Shown here in pieces: positions 45,741 to 55,377 of a DNA stretch of 64,000 nucleotides. The stretch spans positions 1-64,000 of the forward strand of contig JAZKJD010000012.1 in NCBI GenBank assembly GCA_040384585.1. Direction: 5' to 3'. The stretch comes from JAZKJD01 sp040384585 (lineage in GTDB: Bacteria > Pseudomonadota > Gammaproteobacteria > Diplorickettsiales > Diplorickettsiaceae). The translations under genes were made by a program, and so were the position numbers. Below the pieces are notes generated by a model that was not told the origin of the DNA, did no database searches, and was given only the letters and a program-made list of their open reading frames with translations. How positions within the stretch are numbered: position 1 is the stretch's first letter; every line of letters begins with the position of its first letter.

Positions 45741-46487
45741 ATGTTTCCAGAAAAAAAAGTAGAAGGCCAAAAACAGAATATTGTAAATGGATTAAAAGCA
45801 AGGTTTGAAGAAACAAAAGAACCAGGGAGTCAGAGTTCAGATAAAAATATAGTACCGTTAAGGAATAAAAAAAATTTATCGAGTGTCAATGAAAATTGTA
45901 TCCCCTCCTCCTCCTCCTCCTCCATTGCTAATAGAGCTTCTATGGCAGCACTGAATGAGTTAAACCGTGTAAAGATGAGTCCTATTGTTTCTGAATTAAA
46001 TGAAAAACTGTCGCAATGTCAAGCTCAGTTAAAACAAAAGGAAGAGGAAAAAAAGTTAAAACAAGAGGAAGAAGATGCTAAAAGCTCTGTGATAGCTACT
46101 GATTCTTCTCATGAAGTAGATAATAAACTAACAGTAGATATTGATGTTACTGAAACTGATCCTCTACCTAAGCTAGATCGAGAGCAGGTGATCGTTGAGG
46201 GCAAAAAAGTTATAATGGAAGTTTTGCAGGATTTAAATGCAGGCAATTCTGATAATCTACTAGATTGTGCAAGTAAGTTAGATGAGACTGTTAATAATTT
46301 CAGAAAAGTAGGTGCTCCTCCTCCTCCTCCTCCTCTTTTTTTAAAAGCTTCTTCCATTGCTTCCCTTCCTACTAGAAAGAAAAATACTGCTACACAGGAA
46401 GGAAGCACTAAGCTTGAAGAATTAGAAAATGTTATGAAGAATCTTGAAGAGGACGCGGCTTCACTTCCTCGTTCTTCGCCGAGATAG
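45741..46487 (+). CDS. Unknown low-complexity protein with poly-Ser and poly-Pro tracts
   Basis: 248 residues from ATG 45741, with AAGAGGT ten bases upstream (an in-frame TTG at 45735 is less likely). A poly-Ser tract at residues 55-60 and a VGAPPPPPPLF tract near residue 192 are both encoded by runs of the same CCT trinucleotide read in different frames. Between them lies a charged coiled-coil segment (LNEKLSQCQAQLKQKEEEKKLKQEEE). No signal peptide or membrane helix. Proline-rich tracts next to short helices occur in bacterial actin-binding proteins, but no clear WH2 motif is visible. Not assigned; an effector role is conceivable from neighbourhood. Confidence 0.65.
   Translation: MFPEKKVEGQKQNIVNGLKARFEETKEPGSQSSDKNIVPLRNKKNLSSVNENCIPSSSSSSIANRASMAALNELNRVKMSPIVSELNEKLSQCQAQLKQKEEEKKLKQEEEDAKSSVIATDSSHEVDNKLTVDIDVTETDPLPKLDREQVIVEGKKVIMEVLQDLNAGNSDNLLDCASKLDETVNNFRKVGAPPPPPPLFLKASSIASLPTRKKNTATQEGSTKLEELENVMKNLEEDAASLPRSSPR
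45904..45923 (+). repeat. (CCT)n microsatellite encoding Ser
   Basis: Six full CCT units plus two bases, read as TCC (Ser) in the proline-rich gene. Confidence 0.9.
46317..46335 (+). repeat. (CCT)n microsatellite encoding Pro
   Basis: Six CCT units read as Pro in the same gene. Because the unit is three bases, length changes would stay in frame. Confidence 0.9.
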
Positions 46488-46559
46488 AACAGAAGTTGCT
46501 GTTGCACTTTCAAAAATGATTGATAATAAAGTGCTGTGGCTAGGGGATGGATCCCTTGG

Positions 46560-47381
46560 CTACTTTACGATGCCAATCTTAGCACGTAGTCGTGTATTTT
46601 TTTCTATTTCTTGCAGCAACTGCAAATTCGTTTTTTCTTGACAGCGATCGTTTTGTGCATGCCATAAATGGATGACAGGCATAGCAAATTTTCCTGATTT
46701 TCGAAAAGTACCCGATCGTATTAAGCGTATCACCAGGTCAGAATCTTCATAACCCCATCCTATAAAACGTTCATCAAAGCCATTAACGAAAGAAAAATCT
46801 TTTTTCCAGATACCGAGATTGCAGCTTTTTGCGCCTTGCCAGCGTTTAGGATGAGCTTTTCTCCGTTTTTTTAGCGGTAAGCGTAATAAAGGGAGCAAGC
46901 GATTCGTATGGCGAGTCAGGTAATGCCCTAGCCATTGGCGGTTTGTATAGTGATAAATAGCGAGTGATTGATCAAGCACCTTTTCTGTAAACGTTTTATT
47001 CAATAACATGCGGTGTCCTGAAACAAACCAACCGGTTTCTGAAAGTTGTTGATGTTTTTCAACAAAATCAGGAAAGGGAACACAATCACCGTCAAGAAAG
47101 ACTAGATAATCGCCTTGGGCTTCTAAAACTGCTTTATTACGGATTTTAGCCGCTTGAAATCCCTTGTCCTCTTGCCAAACTTGTTTTAATGGATAGTTGA
47201 CTTGAGTTTTTAATTGTTTAATAAGCTCTTGAGTTTCTGCGCTTGAACCATCATCGGCGACAATGACTTCATTGGGCAGCTGTGTTTGCGCGGATAAAGC
47301 CAGTAGAACCAAGCGTAAGGCATCGGGTCGATTATAGGTTGTCAGAATAATTGACAAGGAGGATAATGATTTCAATGGCAT
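46560..47381 (-). CDS. Glycosyltransferase family 2 with galactosyltransferase-type C-terminus
   Basis: 273 residues. N-terminal GT-A fold: SIILTTYNRPDALRLVLLAL, VADDGSS, metal-binding LDGDCVPFPDF. The C-terminal region CNLGIWKKDFSFVNGFDERFIGWGYEDSDLVIRL is the Glyco_transf_7C-type acceptor motif. Likely adds a hexose or amino sugar in LPS core or polysaccharide. Convergent with the proline-rich gene; AAAGGGAA precedes its ATG. Divergent from yhdP. Confidence 0.88.
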   Translation of the reverse strand: MPLKSLSSLSIILTTYNRPDALRLVLLALSAQTQLPNEVIVADDGSSAETQELIKQLKTQVNYPLKQVWQEDKGFQAAKIRNKAVLEAQGDYLVFLDGDCVPFPDFVEKHQQLSETGWFVSGHRMLLNKTFTEKVLDQSLAIYHYTNRQWLGHYLTRHTNRLLPLLRLPLKKRRKAHPKRWQGAKSCNLGIWKKDFSFVNGFDERFIGWGYEDSDLVIRLIRSGTFRKSGKFAMPVIHLWHAQNDRCQEKTNLQLLQEIEKNTRLRAKIGIVK

Positions 47382-47494
47382 ACTATTTCCCTTTAGTATT
47401 TCCTACGTTCACTCAGCACACTGTGCACAGCACTCAGATTAATGCATTTTTAAACAGGCAATAGGAACGGATCATCTTTGTTGGCGTCGCTTGA

Positions 47495-50400
47495 ATGAAA
47501 CATTTGCTTCTCTCACTATCACGCTTTGTCGTTGTTTTTTTAGCAAGTTGCATCGTTTTTTTTGCACTTGTGGTCGTGATTGCACATAGCTTAACTCCTT
47601 ATTTCAAGCATCGTACGCAAGTGGTAGAACGGCTTGCAAGTAGTTTATTGCATAAGCCTGTACAAATTAGTCAATTTTCAGTCGCATGGCAAGGCTTGAT
47701 GCCTGTTTTACGGGCCAGAAACGTCATTATTTGGAATGATGCACGTACACAAGCCTTATTGCAGATAAAACAATTGGATGTAGGTATTGACCTTTTTAAA
47801 AGCCTGTTAACTGGAAAGATAAAATTAGATGAAGTAAGAGGTCGCGGTCTTGAATTACTTGTTCATCAAACAAAGGATAATCAATTCATATTCAGTGGAA
47901 TTAGTGCATTAGTTGGCCATATTGCACCTGATTCTGCGAATGACAGTCATGAAGCCCTAGGATGGTTGTTGGCAGAGCCAGCCTTGAGTCTGCAAGATAT
48001 TAGCTTAATTTTTTATCCAGCTGTAGGACCAAAATGGCCGGAAATGAAAATAAATGTGATTTTACAGAACAAGCAGGATCGCCATCAACTGAGTGCACAA
48101 TTAAAATTTTTGGAAGAAAGGGCAGAAAATTTACGCGTCATTGCCGATTTGACCGTGGAGCCTTCCGAACAATCGCTATCTACTATCAAGGGTCATGTGT
48201 ATCTAGAAGGCCATACTATTCTTCTTGATCGATGGTTACAAACATTTATAAAAAAATATTCTCTACAAAATGGGTTGGTTAATTTTAAGGTTTGGGCAGA
48301 TTGGCAGCAGGATCATTTCACACAGATCCATGCGTTATTGACTAATAGTAAGGACAGTGTATTGCAAATTGAAAAACAACCGTCTATGACAATCATGCCT
48401 TTTTCCGCCAATCTTCAATGGGAATTACCGGATAATGGAAGTTGGGTCGTCAATGGAATGGTACGAAATCTAGGTTTTTCTCCTTGGAAAAAAATACCAG
48501 GAATTAAAGGGTTAAACGCGTACTGTTTTATCACGCCGACGTCTGGGAATGTAATGATGCGTTCAAGAAATGTAGAACTCGATTTTATGAAGTTATTCAA
48601 AGCGCCCATTCATCTAGATAATCTCTCTAGCGAATTGACTTGGCAGCGCGCAGGAGATGAGATTTCCATTCAAGTTCCTAAATGCTATGCCGCGAATGCA
48701 GATGTGTCCGTCAATGCACAAATGGCTTTATTAATTCCAGCGAATAAAAAAGATTCTCAGATAAGCTTATTAGCGCATATTAAAACGGAGCAACCTTCTC
48801 GTATTGGCTATTATCTTCCACAGCCATTCATAGGTTCTGCCTTAATGCATTGGTTAAACAGTGCGATTGTAAAGGGTTCGGGTGATGGCACACTACTATT
48901 ACAAGGTCCAGTTTTTGAATTTCCTTTTGATAAAAATGACGGTACCTTTTTAATTGATACACAGATCAAAAATGCTGAACTGCATTATGAATCTGCTTGG
49001 CCTAATTTACAGAAAATTAATGCGGATCTTATCTTTTCTGGCCGGAAAATGCAGATGCTAGTGAATTCTGCGCAAATTTTTGGAACCTATTTAAAAAACA
49101 TTCAGGCAAACATTCCACTCATTAAGACACATGTTCAAGCAATGTTACATATCGTAGCAAAAGAAATTACTACACGCTTAGAAAATGGCTTAGCATTTTT
49201 AGAAGCGACACCTTTGACGAAAGAAACAGGAGCTCAGCTATCCGGGTTACTGCTGAGCGGACCATTAACATTAGCGCTGCAGCTTACGATTCCGTTAGAA
49301 TCGGGTAAGGAAAAATTAACAGTAGCAGGACAAGGAACGACAGAAAACGCCCAAGCAAAGATCCCTTCGCATAATATCCAAATAGATAATCTAAAAGGAC
49401 AATTTTCTTTATCGCAAGCCGGTGTACAAGCACAGAATTTACTGGGTGTCTTATGGAATAAACCGATTACGATCGGTATTCGTTCAACGCCAAGCACGCA
49501 ATTGACTATTCATTATCGTGATATTCAAACCACATTGAATCCTGAGAAAAATGGTTGGCGTTTCTCAGTGGATAATAAAACAGCGCAGGGAAGTGTGTTG
49601 ATTCCTAATAATAAACAGCAAGCCATCGAGGCAGATTTTAATTCTATTATTTTAACTTCAGCGACGCCTTCTCAGAATGACGAGTGGAATCTTAAGCAGA
49701 TCCCAAAAATTAATTTGCATGCGAATGATGTGCGTTATAAAGACATGGATTTTGGTGCGGTACAATTAGCGTTACGTCCAATACTGGGTGGTATTTCTAT
49801 TAGAGAATTACAGGCAGGTAATGCCAGCTATCACTTAATTGCCAGCGGGGCTTGGCATAGTCAACAAAACAAATTAACTGAAATCATAGGACAATTAGAT
49901 AGTCCTAATTTAAGTGGTTTTTTAAATGGCTGGGGATTGCCTGCCAGTATTACGGCAGAGCAAGCGCATATTCGATTTAATTTACAATGGCCTGGTGCAC
50001 CCTACGAAATAAATACCACTCGCTTACGAGGTAACTTTTCTTTTAAAGCATCGAATGGACAGATTGTCGATATTGGTTCTAGCGCAGAAGCAAAAGTGAG
50101 TTTTGGTCGATTACTGACTTTTTTAAGTTTACAAAGTTTAGGTCGTCGTCTGAAATTAGATTTTAGCGATCTAAAAGCCAAAGGCTTTGATTTCACAGAA
50201 TTACAGGGGCATTTCACTTTAAGCAATGGAAATGCCTTCACACGAGACGTCACGATTGAAGGACCGGTGGCGACGATAGCCATGACTGGCCGAATTGGTT
50301 TACTGGCTAAAGATTACGATCTTACCATTAAAATTGTTCCCCATTTTACATCGAGTTTGCCGGTGATTGTAGGGTTGGCAGGCGGACCGATTGCTGGCGT

Positions 50401-50515
50401 TATCACTTGGGTAGCCAATGCAGTATTAGGCTCCACTGTGCAAAAGATTGCTGAGACGACTTACCATATGACAGGATCGTGGGGTAAACCGGAAGTGGTA
50501 AAAACTTCACGCTAA
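47495..50515 (+). CDS. yhdP: YhdP family AsmA-like envelope protein
   Basis: Large inner-membrane-anchored periplasmic protein (1006 residues; E. coli YhdP has 1266) of the AsmA-like bridge family implicated in phospholipid transport to the outer membrane. A single N-terminal helix (about residues 8-34, VVVFLASCIVFFALVVVI) is followed by a very long beta-rich repeat region and ends with LPVIVGLAGGPIAGVITWVANAVLG and a KPEV tail, the C-terminal signature. Directly followed by tldD, the same neighbour order as in E. coli. Confidence 0.92.
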   Translation: MKHLLLSLSRFVVVFLASCIVFFALVVVIAHSLTPYFKHRTQVVERLASSLLHKPVQISQFSVAWQGLMPVLRARNVIIWNDARTQALLQIKQLDVGIDLFKSLLTGKIKLDEVRGRGLELLVHQTKDNQFIFSGISALVGHIAPDSANDSHEALGWLLAEPALSLQDISLIFYPAVGPKWPEMKINVILQNKQDRHQLSAQLKFLEERAENLRVIADLTVEPSEQSLSTIKGHVYLEGHTILLDRWLQTFIKKYSLQNGLVNFKVWADWQQDHFTQIHALLTNSKDSVLQIEKQPSMTIMPFSANLQWELPDNGSWVVNGMVRNLGFSPWKKIPGIKGLNAYCFITPTSGNVMMRSRNVELDFMKLFKAPIHLDNLSSELTWQRAGDEISIQVPKCYAANADVSVNAQMALLIPANKKDSQISLLAHIKTEQPSRIGYYLPQPFIGSALMHWLNSAIVKGSGDGTLLLQGPVFEFPFDKNDGTFLIDTQIKNAELHYESAWPNLQKINADLIFSGRKMQMLVNSAQIFGTYLKNIQANIPLIKTHVQAMLHIVAKEITTRLENGLAFLEATPLTKETGAQLSGLLLSGPLTLALQLTIPLESGKEKLTVAGQGTTENAQAKIPSHNIQIDNLKGQFSLSQAGVQAQNLLGVLWNKPITIGIRSTPSTQLTIHYRDIQTTLNPEKNGWRFSVDNKTAQGSVLIPNNKQQAIEADFNSIILTSATPSQNDEWNLKQIPKINLHANDVRYKDMDFGAVQLALRPILGGISIRELQAGNASYHLIASGAWHSQQNKLTEIIGQLDSPNLSGFLNGWGLPASITAEQAHIRFNLQWPGAPYEINTTRLRGNFSFKASNGQIVDIGSSAEAKVSFGRLLTFLSLQSLGRRLKLDFSDLKAKGFDFTELQGHFTLSNGNAFTRDVTIEGPVATIAMTGRIGLLAKDYDLTIKIVPHFTSSLPVIVGLAGGPIAGVITWVANAVLGSTVQKIAETTYHMTGSWGKPEVVKTSR

Positions 50516-50551
50516 ATTGCATCCTACTGCTGGCTACGATAGGATGCAGTC

Positions 50552-52006
50552 ATGATAAAAAACAATCTTACTCTTGCTAGAGAAGCGTTATTGGAGCCTG
50601 CGGGTCTCACTGAAAATCAATTACAAACGGTTTTTGGTCAGTTACTAGGCCCTACAGTGGATATGGCTGATCTCTATTTTCAAGCGACTCATTCAGAGAG
50701 CTGGATCTTAGAGGATAGCATTATTAAAAATGGGTGTTTTACTATTGAACGTGGTGTCGGTGTTCGCGCCGTCAGTGGTGAAAAAACCGGTTTTGCTTAT
50801 TCAGATGATATACTTTTACCGGCATTAACATCATCCGCTAAAATGGCAGCGAGTATTGCTAAGCAAGGACAGCATGGACGAATCAATGCCTGGCAAAAAA
50901 AATCGTTGATCAAACCGCTCTATCAAACCATTGATCCGATCTTATCACTGAATGAATGCGATAAATTAAATCTTCTGCATCAAGTTGACGAAGCAGCACG
51001 CGCGCTTGATCCACGTATTCAGCAAGTTAATGTCAGTTTAACGGGTATGCAAGAAACGATCTTAGTCCTTAATAGCGATGGGTCGATGTCGGCAGATATC
51101 CGCCCTTTAGTTCGCTTGAATGTCAGTGTGATTGCCGAAGAAAAAGGTCATCGTGAACAAGGTTTTGCTGGCGGTGGCGGGCGCACCGATTACCATCATT
51201 TTATACAAAATAATGTCGCGATCAATTTCGCAAAAGAGGCGGTTCGGCAAGCCATTTTAAATTTAGATGCGGTTCCTGCACCCGCAGGGATGATGCCTAT
51301 CGTGTTGGGTCCGGGTTGGCCGGGTATATTACTACATGAGGCTGTTGGCCATGGCTTAGAAGGTGACTTTAATCGAAAAGGCAGTTCTGCTTTTACTGGT
51401 CGAATCGGAGAACGCGTCGCCTCTTCCGGTTGTACAGTAGTGGATGATGGCAGCTTACCCAATCGACGCGGCTCACTCACTATCGATGATGAAGGAACGC
51501 CTACTCAAAGAACCGTCTTGATTGAAAAAGGTATTTTAAAAGGCTATATGCAAGATAAGCTCAATGCCCGTTTAATGGGAACGCAGTCTACAGGGAATGG
51601 ACGTCGCGAGTCCTATGCCTATTTACCCCTACCGAGAATGACAAATACCTGTCTGTTACCGGGTCCCTATGCGCCTGAAGAAATTATTGCCTCTGTTAAA
51701 CGGGGTATTTATGCCGTGAATTTTTCTGGTGGTCAAGTCGATATTACCTCCGGTAAATTTGTATTCTCAGCGTGTGAAGCGTATTTGATTGAAAATGGTC
51801 GAATCACTCGTCCAGTGAAAGGCGCTACATTAATTGGCAATGGCCCTGAGGTATTAACTCAGGTTTCTATGATTGGAAACGATCTCAAGCTAGATAGCGG
51901 AATCGGCAGCTGTGGAAAAGAAGGACAAAGTATTCCTGTAGGCGTAGGGCAACCTACTTTAAAGATTGATACCTTAACAGTAGGTGGTACAGCAACTTCT
52001 CCATGA
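50552..52006 (+). CDS. tldD: Metalloprotease TldD
   Basis: TldD partners with TldE/PmbA in a zinc metalloprotease that trims modified peptides and degrades CcdA. 484 residues. The zinc-binding HEAVGHGLEGDFNRKGSSAF (HExxxH, about residue 262) is intact, and the C-terminal IGNGPEVLTQVSMIGNDL and GSCGKEGQSIPVGVGQP segments are conserved. PmbA is not in this window. Overlaps msbA by four bases (ATGA), so the two are probably coupled. Confidence 0.95.
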   Translation: MIKNNLTLAREALLEPAGLTENQLQTVFGQLLGPTVDMADLYFQATHSESWILEDSIIKNGCFTIERGVGVRAVSGEKTGFAYSDDILLPALTSSAKMAASIAKQGQHGRINAWQKKSLIKPLYQTIDPILSLNECDKLNLLHQVDEAARALDPRIQQVNVSLTGMQETILVLNSDGSMSADIRPLVRLNVSVIAEEKGHREQGFAGGGGRTDYHHFIQNNVAINFAKEAVRQAILNLDAVPAPAGMMPIVLGPGWPGILLHEAVGHGLEGDFNRKGSSAFTGRIGERVASSGCTVVDDGSLPNRRGSLTIDDEGTPTQRTVLIEKGILKGYMQDKLNARLMGTQSTGNGRRESYAYLPLPRMTNTCLLPGPYAPEEIIASVKRGIYAVNFSGGQVDITSGKFVFSACEAYLIENGRITRPVKGATLIGNGPEVLTQVSMIGNDLKLDSGIGSCGKEGQSIPVGVGQPTLKIDTLTVGGTATSP

Positions 52007-53733
52007 CAGAGCCGTCGCATTTCTATACCTACCGTCGTTTATTAGCGTATATAAAGCTTCACTGGGGTTGGTTTGTATTAGGGATTATAGGGACTGTTTT
52101 TTTAGCAGCTACCGATGCCGGTCTTATTTGGTTTTTAAAACCTTTACTCAATAAAGGTTTTGTTGACAAGGATATCCATTTTATACACTACTTACCTTTC
52201 ATTTTAATCGTTGCTTTCGTAGTACGTGGTCTGGCTAATTTTGCTTCAGGTTATTGTTTAGCGCGAGTGGCTAGAAGCAATGTGCTGCATATTCGACAGG
52301 ATGTTTTGGCTAAGCTGCTACGTTTACCTTCAACTTTTTACGACAATATCACCTCAGGTCAATTGCTTTCGACAATCATCTACAATGTTGAACAAGTTGC
52401 AAATGCCAGCACCAACTCATTAATTACCTTAGTGCAAGAAAGCGCTTTTATTATTGGCTTAGTGTTTATCATGTTAATGGCGAGTTGGGAATTGAGTTTA
52501 CTTTTTTTTATTGCGGTTCCCACCATGATTTGGATTGCGCGTTACTCAAGTCGACGTATGCGAGGTTTAAATAAAGCCGTTCAAGATTCAATGAGTGAAA
52601 TAACACAAATTGCCGAAGAAGTGATTGATGGTTATAAAGTTATCCGCACCTTTGGTGGAGAAGCTTATGAAACGAGTAAATTTACAAAATTACTGAAAAG
52701 AAACCGGTTTCGTGAATTAAAAGTGGTGGTTACCAATTCTTTAGCAAGTTCCGGGGTGCAACTGATTGCCGGCGGAATCGTTGTGGTCACCATCTATCTG
52801 GCAACCTCGCATTTAACACATATTACCGCCGGTGGGTTTGCTTCTATGGTCAGTGCCATGCTGCTTTTATTAAAACCCATGCGAAATTTAGCTGCAGTGA
52901 ATAGCATTATTCAACGAGGGCTTGCGGCAGCGCATAGCATTTTTAGTTTACTGGATGAAAAACCAGAGCGCGATGAAGGAACACATAGTTTAGCGACGGT
53001 AAAAGGATCTTTAGAATATAGGAATGTCAGTTTTTCTTATTTACCGCATCAGTCCGTGTTACAAGAGATTAATTTTAACGTCAATCCCGGCGAAACCATC
53101 GCCTTAGTAGGACGTTCTGGTAGTGGTAAATCAAGCTTAGTTAATTTATTACCGCGTTTTTATGATAATTACACCGGGAAAATTCTCATCGATGGTATTG
53201 ATATTCGTGAATTCAAACTGAGTAACCTACGCACGCAATTTGCATTAGTCTCCCAACATGTGACCTTATTTAACGATACCATTAGACATAACATTGCCTA
53301 TGGTCAATTAAGCAATGTCAGTGAATCCATGATTATTCGTGCAGCAAAAGCAGCGCATGCCATGGAGTTTATTCAACAGCTGCCTGAAGGATTCAACACT
53401 TTAATCGGTGAAAATGGTGTGTTACTATCAGGCGGGCAACGACAACGGATTGCTATTGCACGCGCTTTACTTAAAAATGCACCTTTTTTAATTTTAGATG
53501 AAGCGACTTCCGCACTAGATACCGAAGCAGAGCGACACATACAAGCGGCATTAGAGGAACTTATGCACAATCGCACGACCTTAGTTATCGCACATCGACT
53601 TTCTACCGTAGAAAAAGCCAGTAAAATTTTAGTGTTAGATGCAGGTTGCATCGTTGAAACAGGGTCACACCAAGAATTACTGGCAAAAAATGGCTATTAC
53701 GCCAAGCTGTATAGTCTGCAGTTTGCTGTGTAA
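52003..53733 (+). CDS. msbA: Lipid A export ATP-binding/permease protein MsbA
   Basis: Homodimeric ABC exporter that flips lipid A-core across the inner membrane. 576 residues: six membrane helices in the first 310 residues, then a nucleotide-binding domain with Walker A LVGRSGSGKSSLVNL (about residue 367), Q-loop, signature LLSGGQRQRIAIARAL, Walker B LILDEATSALD and switch His in IAHRLSTV. Cotranscribed with yhdP and tldD. lpxK, which often follows msbA, is absent; wecA follows instead. Confidence 0.94.
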   Translation: MTEPSHFYTYRRLLAYIKLHWGWFVLGIIGTVFLAATDAGLIWFLKPLLNKGFVDKDIHFIHYLPFILIVAFVVRGLANFASGYCLARVARSNVLHIRQDVLAKLLRLPSTFYDNITSGQLLSTIIYNVEQVANASTNSLITLVQESAFIIGLVFIMLMASWELSLLFFIAVPTMIWIARYSSRRMRGLNKAVQDSMSEITQIAEEVIDGYKVIRTFGGEAYETSKFTKLLKRNRFRELKVVVTNSLASSGVQLIAGGIVVVTIYLATSHLTHITAGGFASMVSAMLLLLKPMRNLAAVNSIIQRGLAAAHSIFSLLDEKPERDEGTHSLATVKGSLEYRNVSFSYLPHQSVLQEINFNVNPGETIALVGRSGSGKSSLVNLLPRFYDNYTGKILIDGIDIREFKLSNLRTQFALVSQHVTLFNDTIRHNIAYGQLSNVSESMIIRAAKAAHAMEFIQQLPEGFNTLIGENGVLLSGGQRQRIAIARALLKNAPFLILDEATSALDTEAERHIQAALEELMHNRTTLVIAHRLSTVEKASKILVLDAGCIVETGSHQELLAKNGYYAKLYSLQFAV

Positions 53734-53817
53734 GGTTCGCCATAGGAGAGTATTCAATTTAATTGAATAAGTGTCTACTTGTAGCGCTTAAAGGTAGAGC
53801 GCAAGGGATTGCCAAAA

Positions 53818-54891
53818 GTGTTCAACCTATTTCCTGCATTTATCGCTTTTTTTATCACATTAGCCTGCATCGTTCTACTAAAACCCTTGGCAATACGTCT
53901 TGGTTTAGTCGATGCGCCAAATAGTCGAAAGCACCATCAAGGCGATATCCCGTTAATAGGCGGTTTAGCGATGTTTATGGGTTTTTTAGTCGCCCTGTTA
54001 ACCTTGCCTATTTCTTTGCAGCATTACCGTAGTTTTATCGCGGGTTCCGCACTATTAGTCTTTGTTGGCTTACTGGATGATTTTCATGAACTTTCCACAA
54101 AAAGTCGATTTTTAGCACAGATTTTTGCACTTTTATTAATGTTTTTTTGGGGAGGAATAAAATTAACCCATTTAGGAAATTTAATTTTCTATAAAACGCT
54201 GGTTTTAGGGTTTTGTAGTTTGCCTGTTAGCGTCATAGCAGGATTAGGTATTATCAATGCGATCAATATGGTTGATGGTATTGATGGATTGGCAGGTACA
54301 TTAGTCTTTGTTGAATTAATGCTGTTAATTTATTGCGCAATAATAAGCGGCCAATTATTATCAGCTTATATGTTGTTACTGATGATAGCGGTTGTTTTGG
54401 CTTTTTTATGGCTTAATTTTCGATTTCCCAGTCGTTTGGCTCAGGTATTTATGGGAGATGCGGGTAGTATGTTTTTAGGTTTTTCTTTGATTTGGTTTTT
54501 GATTGAACTTTCACAAACAGGATCCCATGCAGTCACGCCTGTTACCATGTTATGGATTATGGCACTCCCTTTATTTGATACAACCGCCGTGATGCTTTAT
54601 AGAGTAGGCAAAAAAAGATCAATCTTTTCTTCCGATAGACAGCATTGCCATCATTTATTAGCTGAATTAAAGCTTTCTGCTGCACAAATTAGTATCATTT
54701 TAGGCAGTACAAATTTAGTACTGGGCACACTAGGTTTAGTGGCTTATCAATACCAATTAGCAGAAGGAATACTGTTTATTGGCTTTTTAATTTTTTTTAT
54801 ACTTTATTTTATCAGTGTCACTTATTTACGGCTACGGCTTTATCAAAAGAGAAATAGCGTAGTTTTTGCGCGTTTATTGAGTAAAAACTAA
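53818..54891 (+). CDS. wecA: Undecaprenyl-phosphate GlcNAc-1-phosphate transferase
   Basis: Polytopic enzyme that transfers GlcNAc-1-P (or a related sugar phosphate) to undecaprenyl phosphate, priming O-antigen or enterobacterial-type polysaccharide. No ATG is available; GTG 53818 (357 residues) has AAGGGA nine bases upstream, and TTG 53809 is an alternative. About eleven hydrophobic helices; motifs DAPNSRKHHQGDIPLIGG, GLLDDFHELSTKSR, NAINMVDGIDGLAG and MGDAGSMFLGF place it in the WecA branch. Links the msbA end of this block to the polysaccharide-export genes further on. Confidence 0.9.
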   Translation: MFNLFPAFIAFFITLACIVLLKPLAIRLGLVDAPNSRKHHQGDIPLIGGLAMFMGFLVALLTLPISLQHYRSFIAGSALLVFVGLLDDFHELSTKSRFLAQIFALLLMFFWGGIKLTHLGNLIFYKTLVLGFCSLPVSVIAGLGIINAINMVDGIDGLAGTLVFVELMLLIYCAIISGQLLSAYMLLLMIAVVLAFLWLNFRFPSRLAQVFMGDAGSMFLGFSLIWFLIELSQTGSHAVTPVTMLWIMALPLFDTTAVMLYRVGKKRSIFSSDRQHCHHLLAELKLSAAQISIILGSTNLVLGTLGLVAYQYQLAEGILFIGFLIFFILYFISVTYLRLRLYQKRNSVVFARLLSKN

Positions 54892-54945
54892 AAAATACTT
54901 GCATTCTTTTGCAATTATGTATAAAAACTAAATTGTTGCTAGAGG

Positions 54946-54974
54946 TTGTATAGTTTCCATTGATACACTATAGA
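54946..54974 (+). promoter_or_regulatory. Candidate promoter of the Cys/His-rich peptide operon
   Basis: TTGTAT (54946-54951) and TATAGA (54969-54974) with 17-bp spacing, about 64 bases before the precursor-like gene. Judged by eye. Confidence 0.45.
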
Positions 54975-55037
54975 TTTAGTAACATCAGAAAAATTTTTCT
55001 TATTCATTTTTATTACAGGGGATAGATGATCATGATC

Positions 55038-55292
55038 ATGAAAAAGACGGGTCTCGTTATTGCTGCCGCTGCTGCTGCTATCATACTGTCAGGTTGTGCT
55101 ACAGGTGCACGTAACATACCTGAAAATACGCCAATTTGTGAAACACCTTGTGCCGCGCCTTGTGCCGCGCCATGCAATACCTGCAAAAGTATGAGTAGAT
55201 GTAAACAAGTATGTCCTCCTAAGTGCCATAAAAGACATCACCACCACCGTCGTTGCAGAGCAGAAAATGCACAAGAACAAATGAATGCATAA
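55038..55292 (+). CDS. Cys/His-rich lipopeptide, candidate MNIO substrate (bufferin-like precursor)
   Basis: 84 residues from ATG 55038 (two further ATGs at 55026 and 55032 are in frame). A signal ending in a lipobox (IILSGC, Cys20) is followed by a mature part with nine more Cys (34, 38, 42, 46, 49, 55, 59, 63, 73) in spaced CxxxC patterns (CETPCAAPCAAPCNTC) and a His block (HKRHHHH). This composition suggests metal binding. A DUF692 oxygenase and its DUF2063 partner lie just downstream, as in bufferin operons where such enzymes modify Cys of a secreted peptide. A lipobox is unusual for known bufferins. Confidence 0.7.
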   Translation: MKKTGLVIAAAAAAIILSGCATGARNIPENTPICETPCAAPCAAPCNTCKSMSRCKQVCPPKCHKRHHHHRRCRAENAQEQMNA

Positions 55293-55350
55293 AAATTAGT
55301 TTACTGTTGTCTAATGGCTTTCCATTAGTAAATGGTGTGTGTAGAATAAA

Positions 55351-55377
55351 GCCGCGTAGTAATCACGCGGCTTTTTT
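55351..55377 (+). terminator. Intrinsic terminator or attenuator between precursor and MNIO gene
   Basis: Stem GCCGCGT / ACGCGGC (55351-55357 and 55365-55371), 7-base loop, then six T (55372-55377). It ends immediately before the first ATG of the MNIO gene, so readthrough would be needed to transcribe that gene from the precursor promoter. Confidence 0.85.

Noticed and set aside
45901..46340. Short trinucleotide runs considered as part of a CRISPR-like array
   Set aside because: They are coding microsatellites; no spaced direct repeats of CRISPR type were seen anywhere in the window.
46109..46513. 134-codon minus-strand frame with Ser/Gly-rich sequence
   Set aside because: Complement of the proline-rich gene's microsatellite and charged region; no ribosome site.
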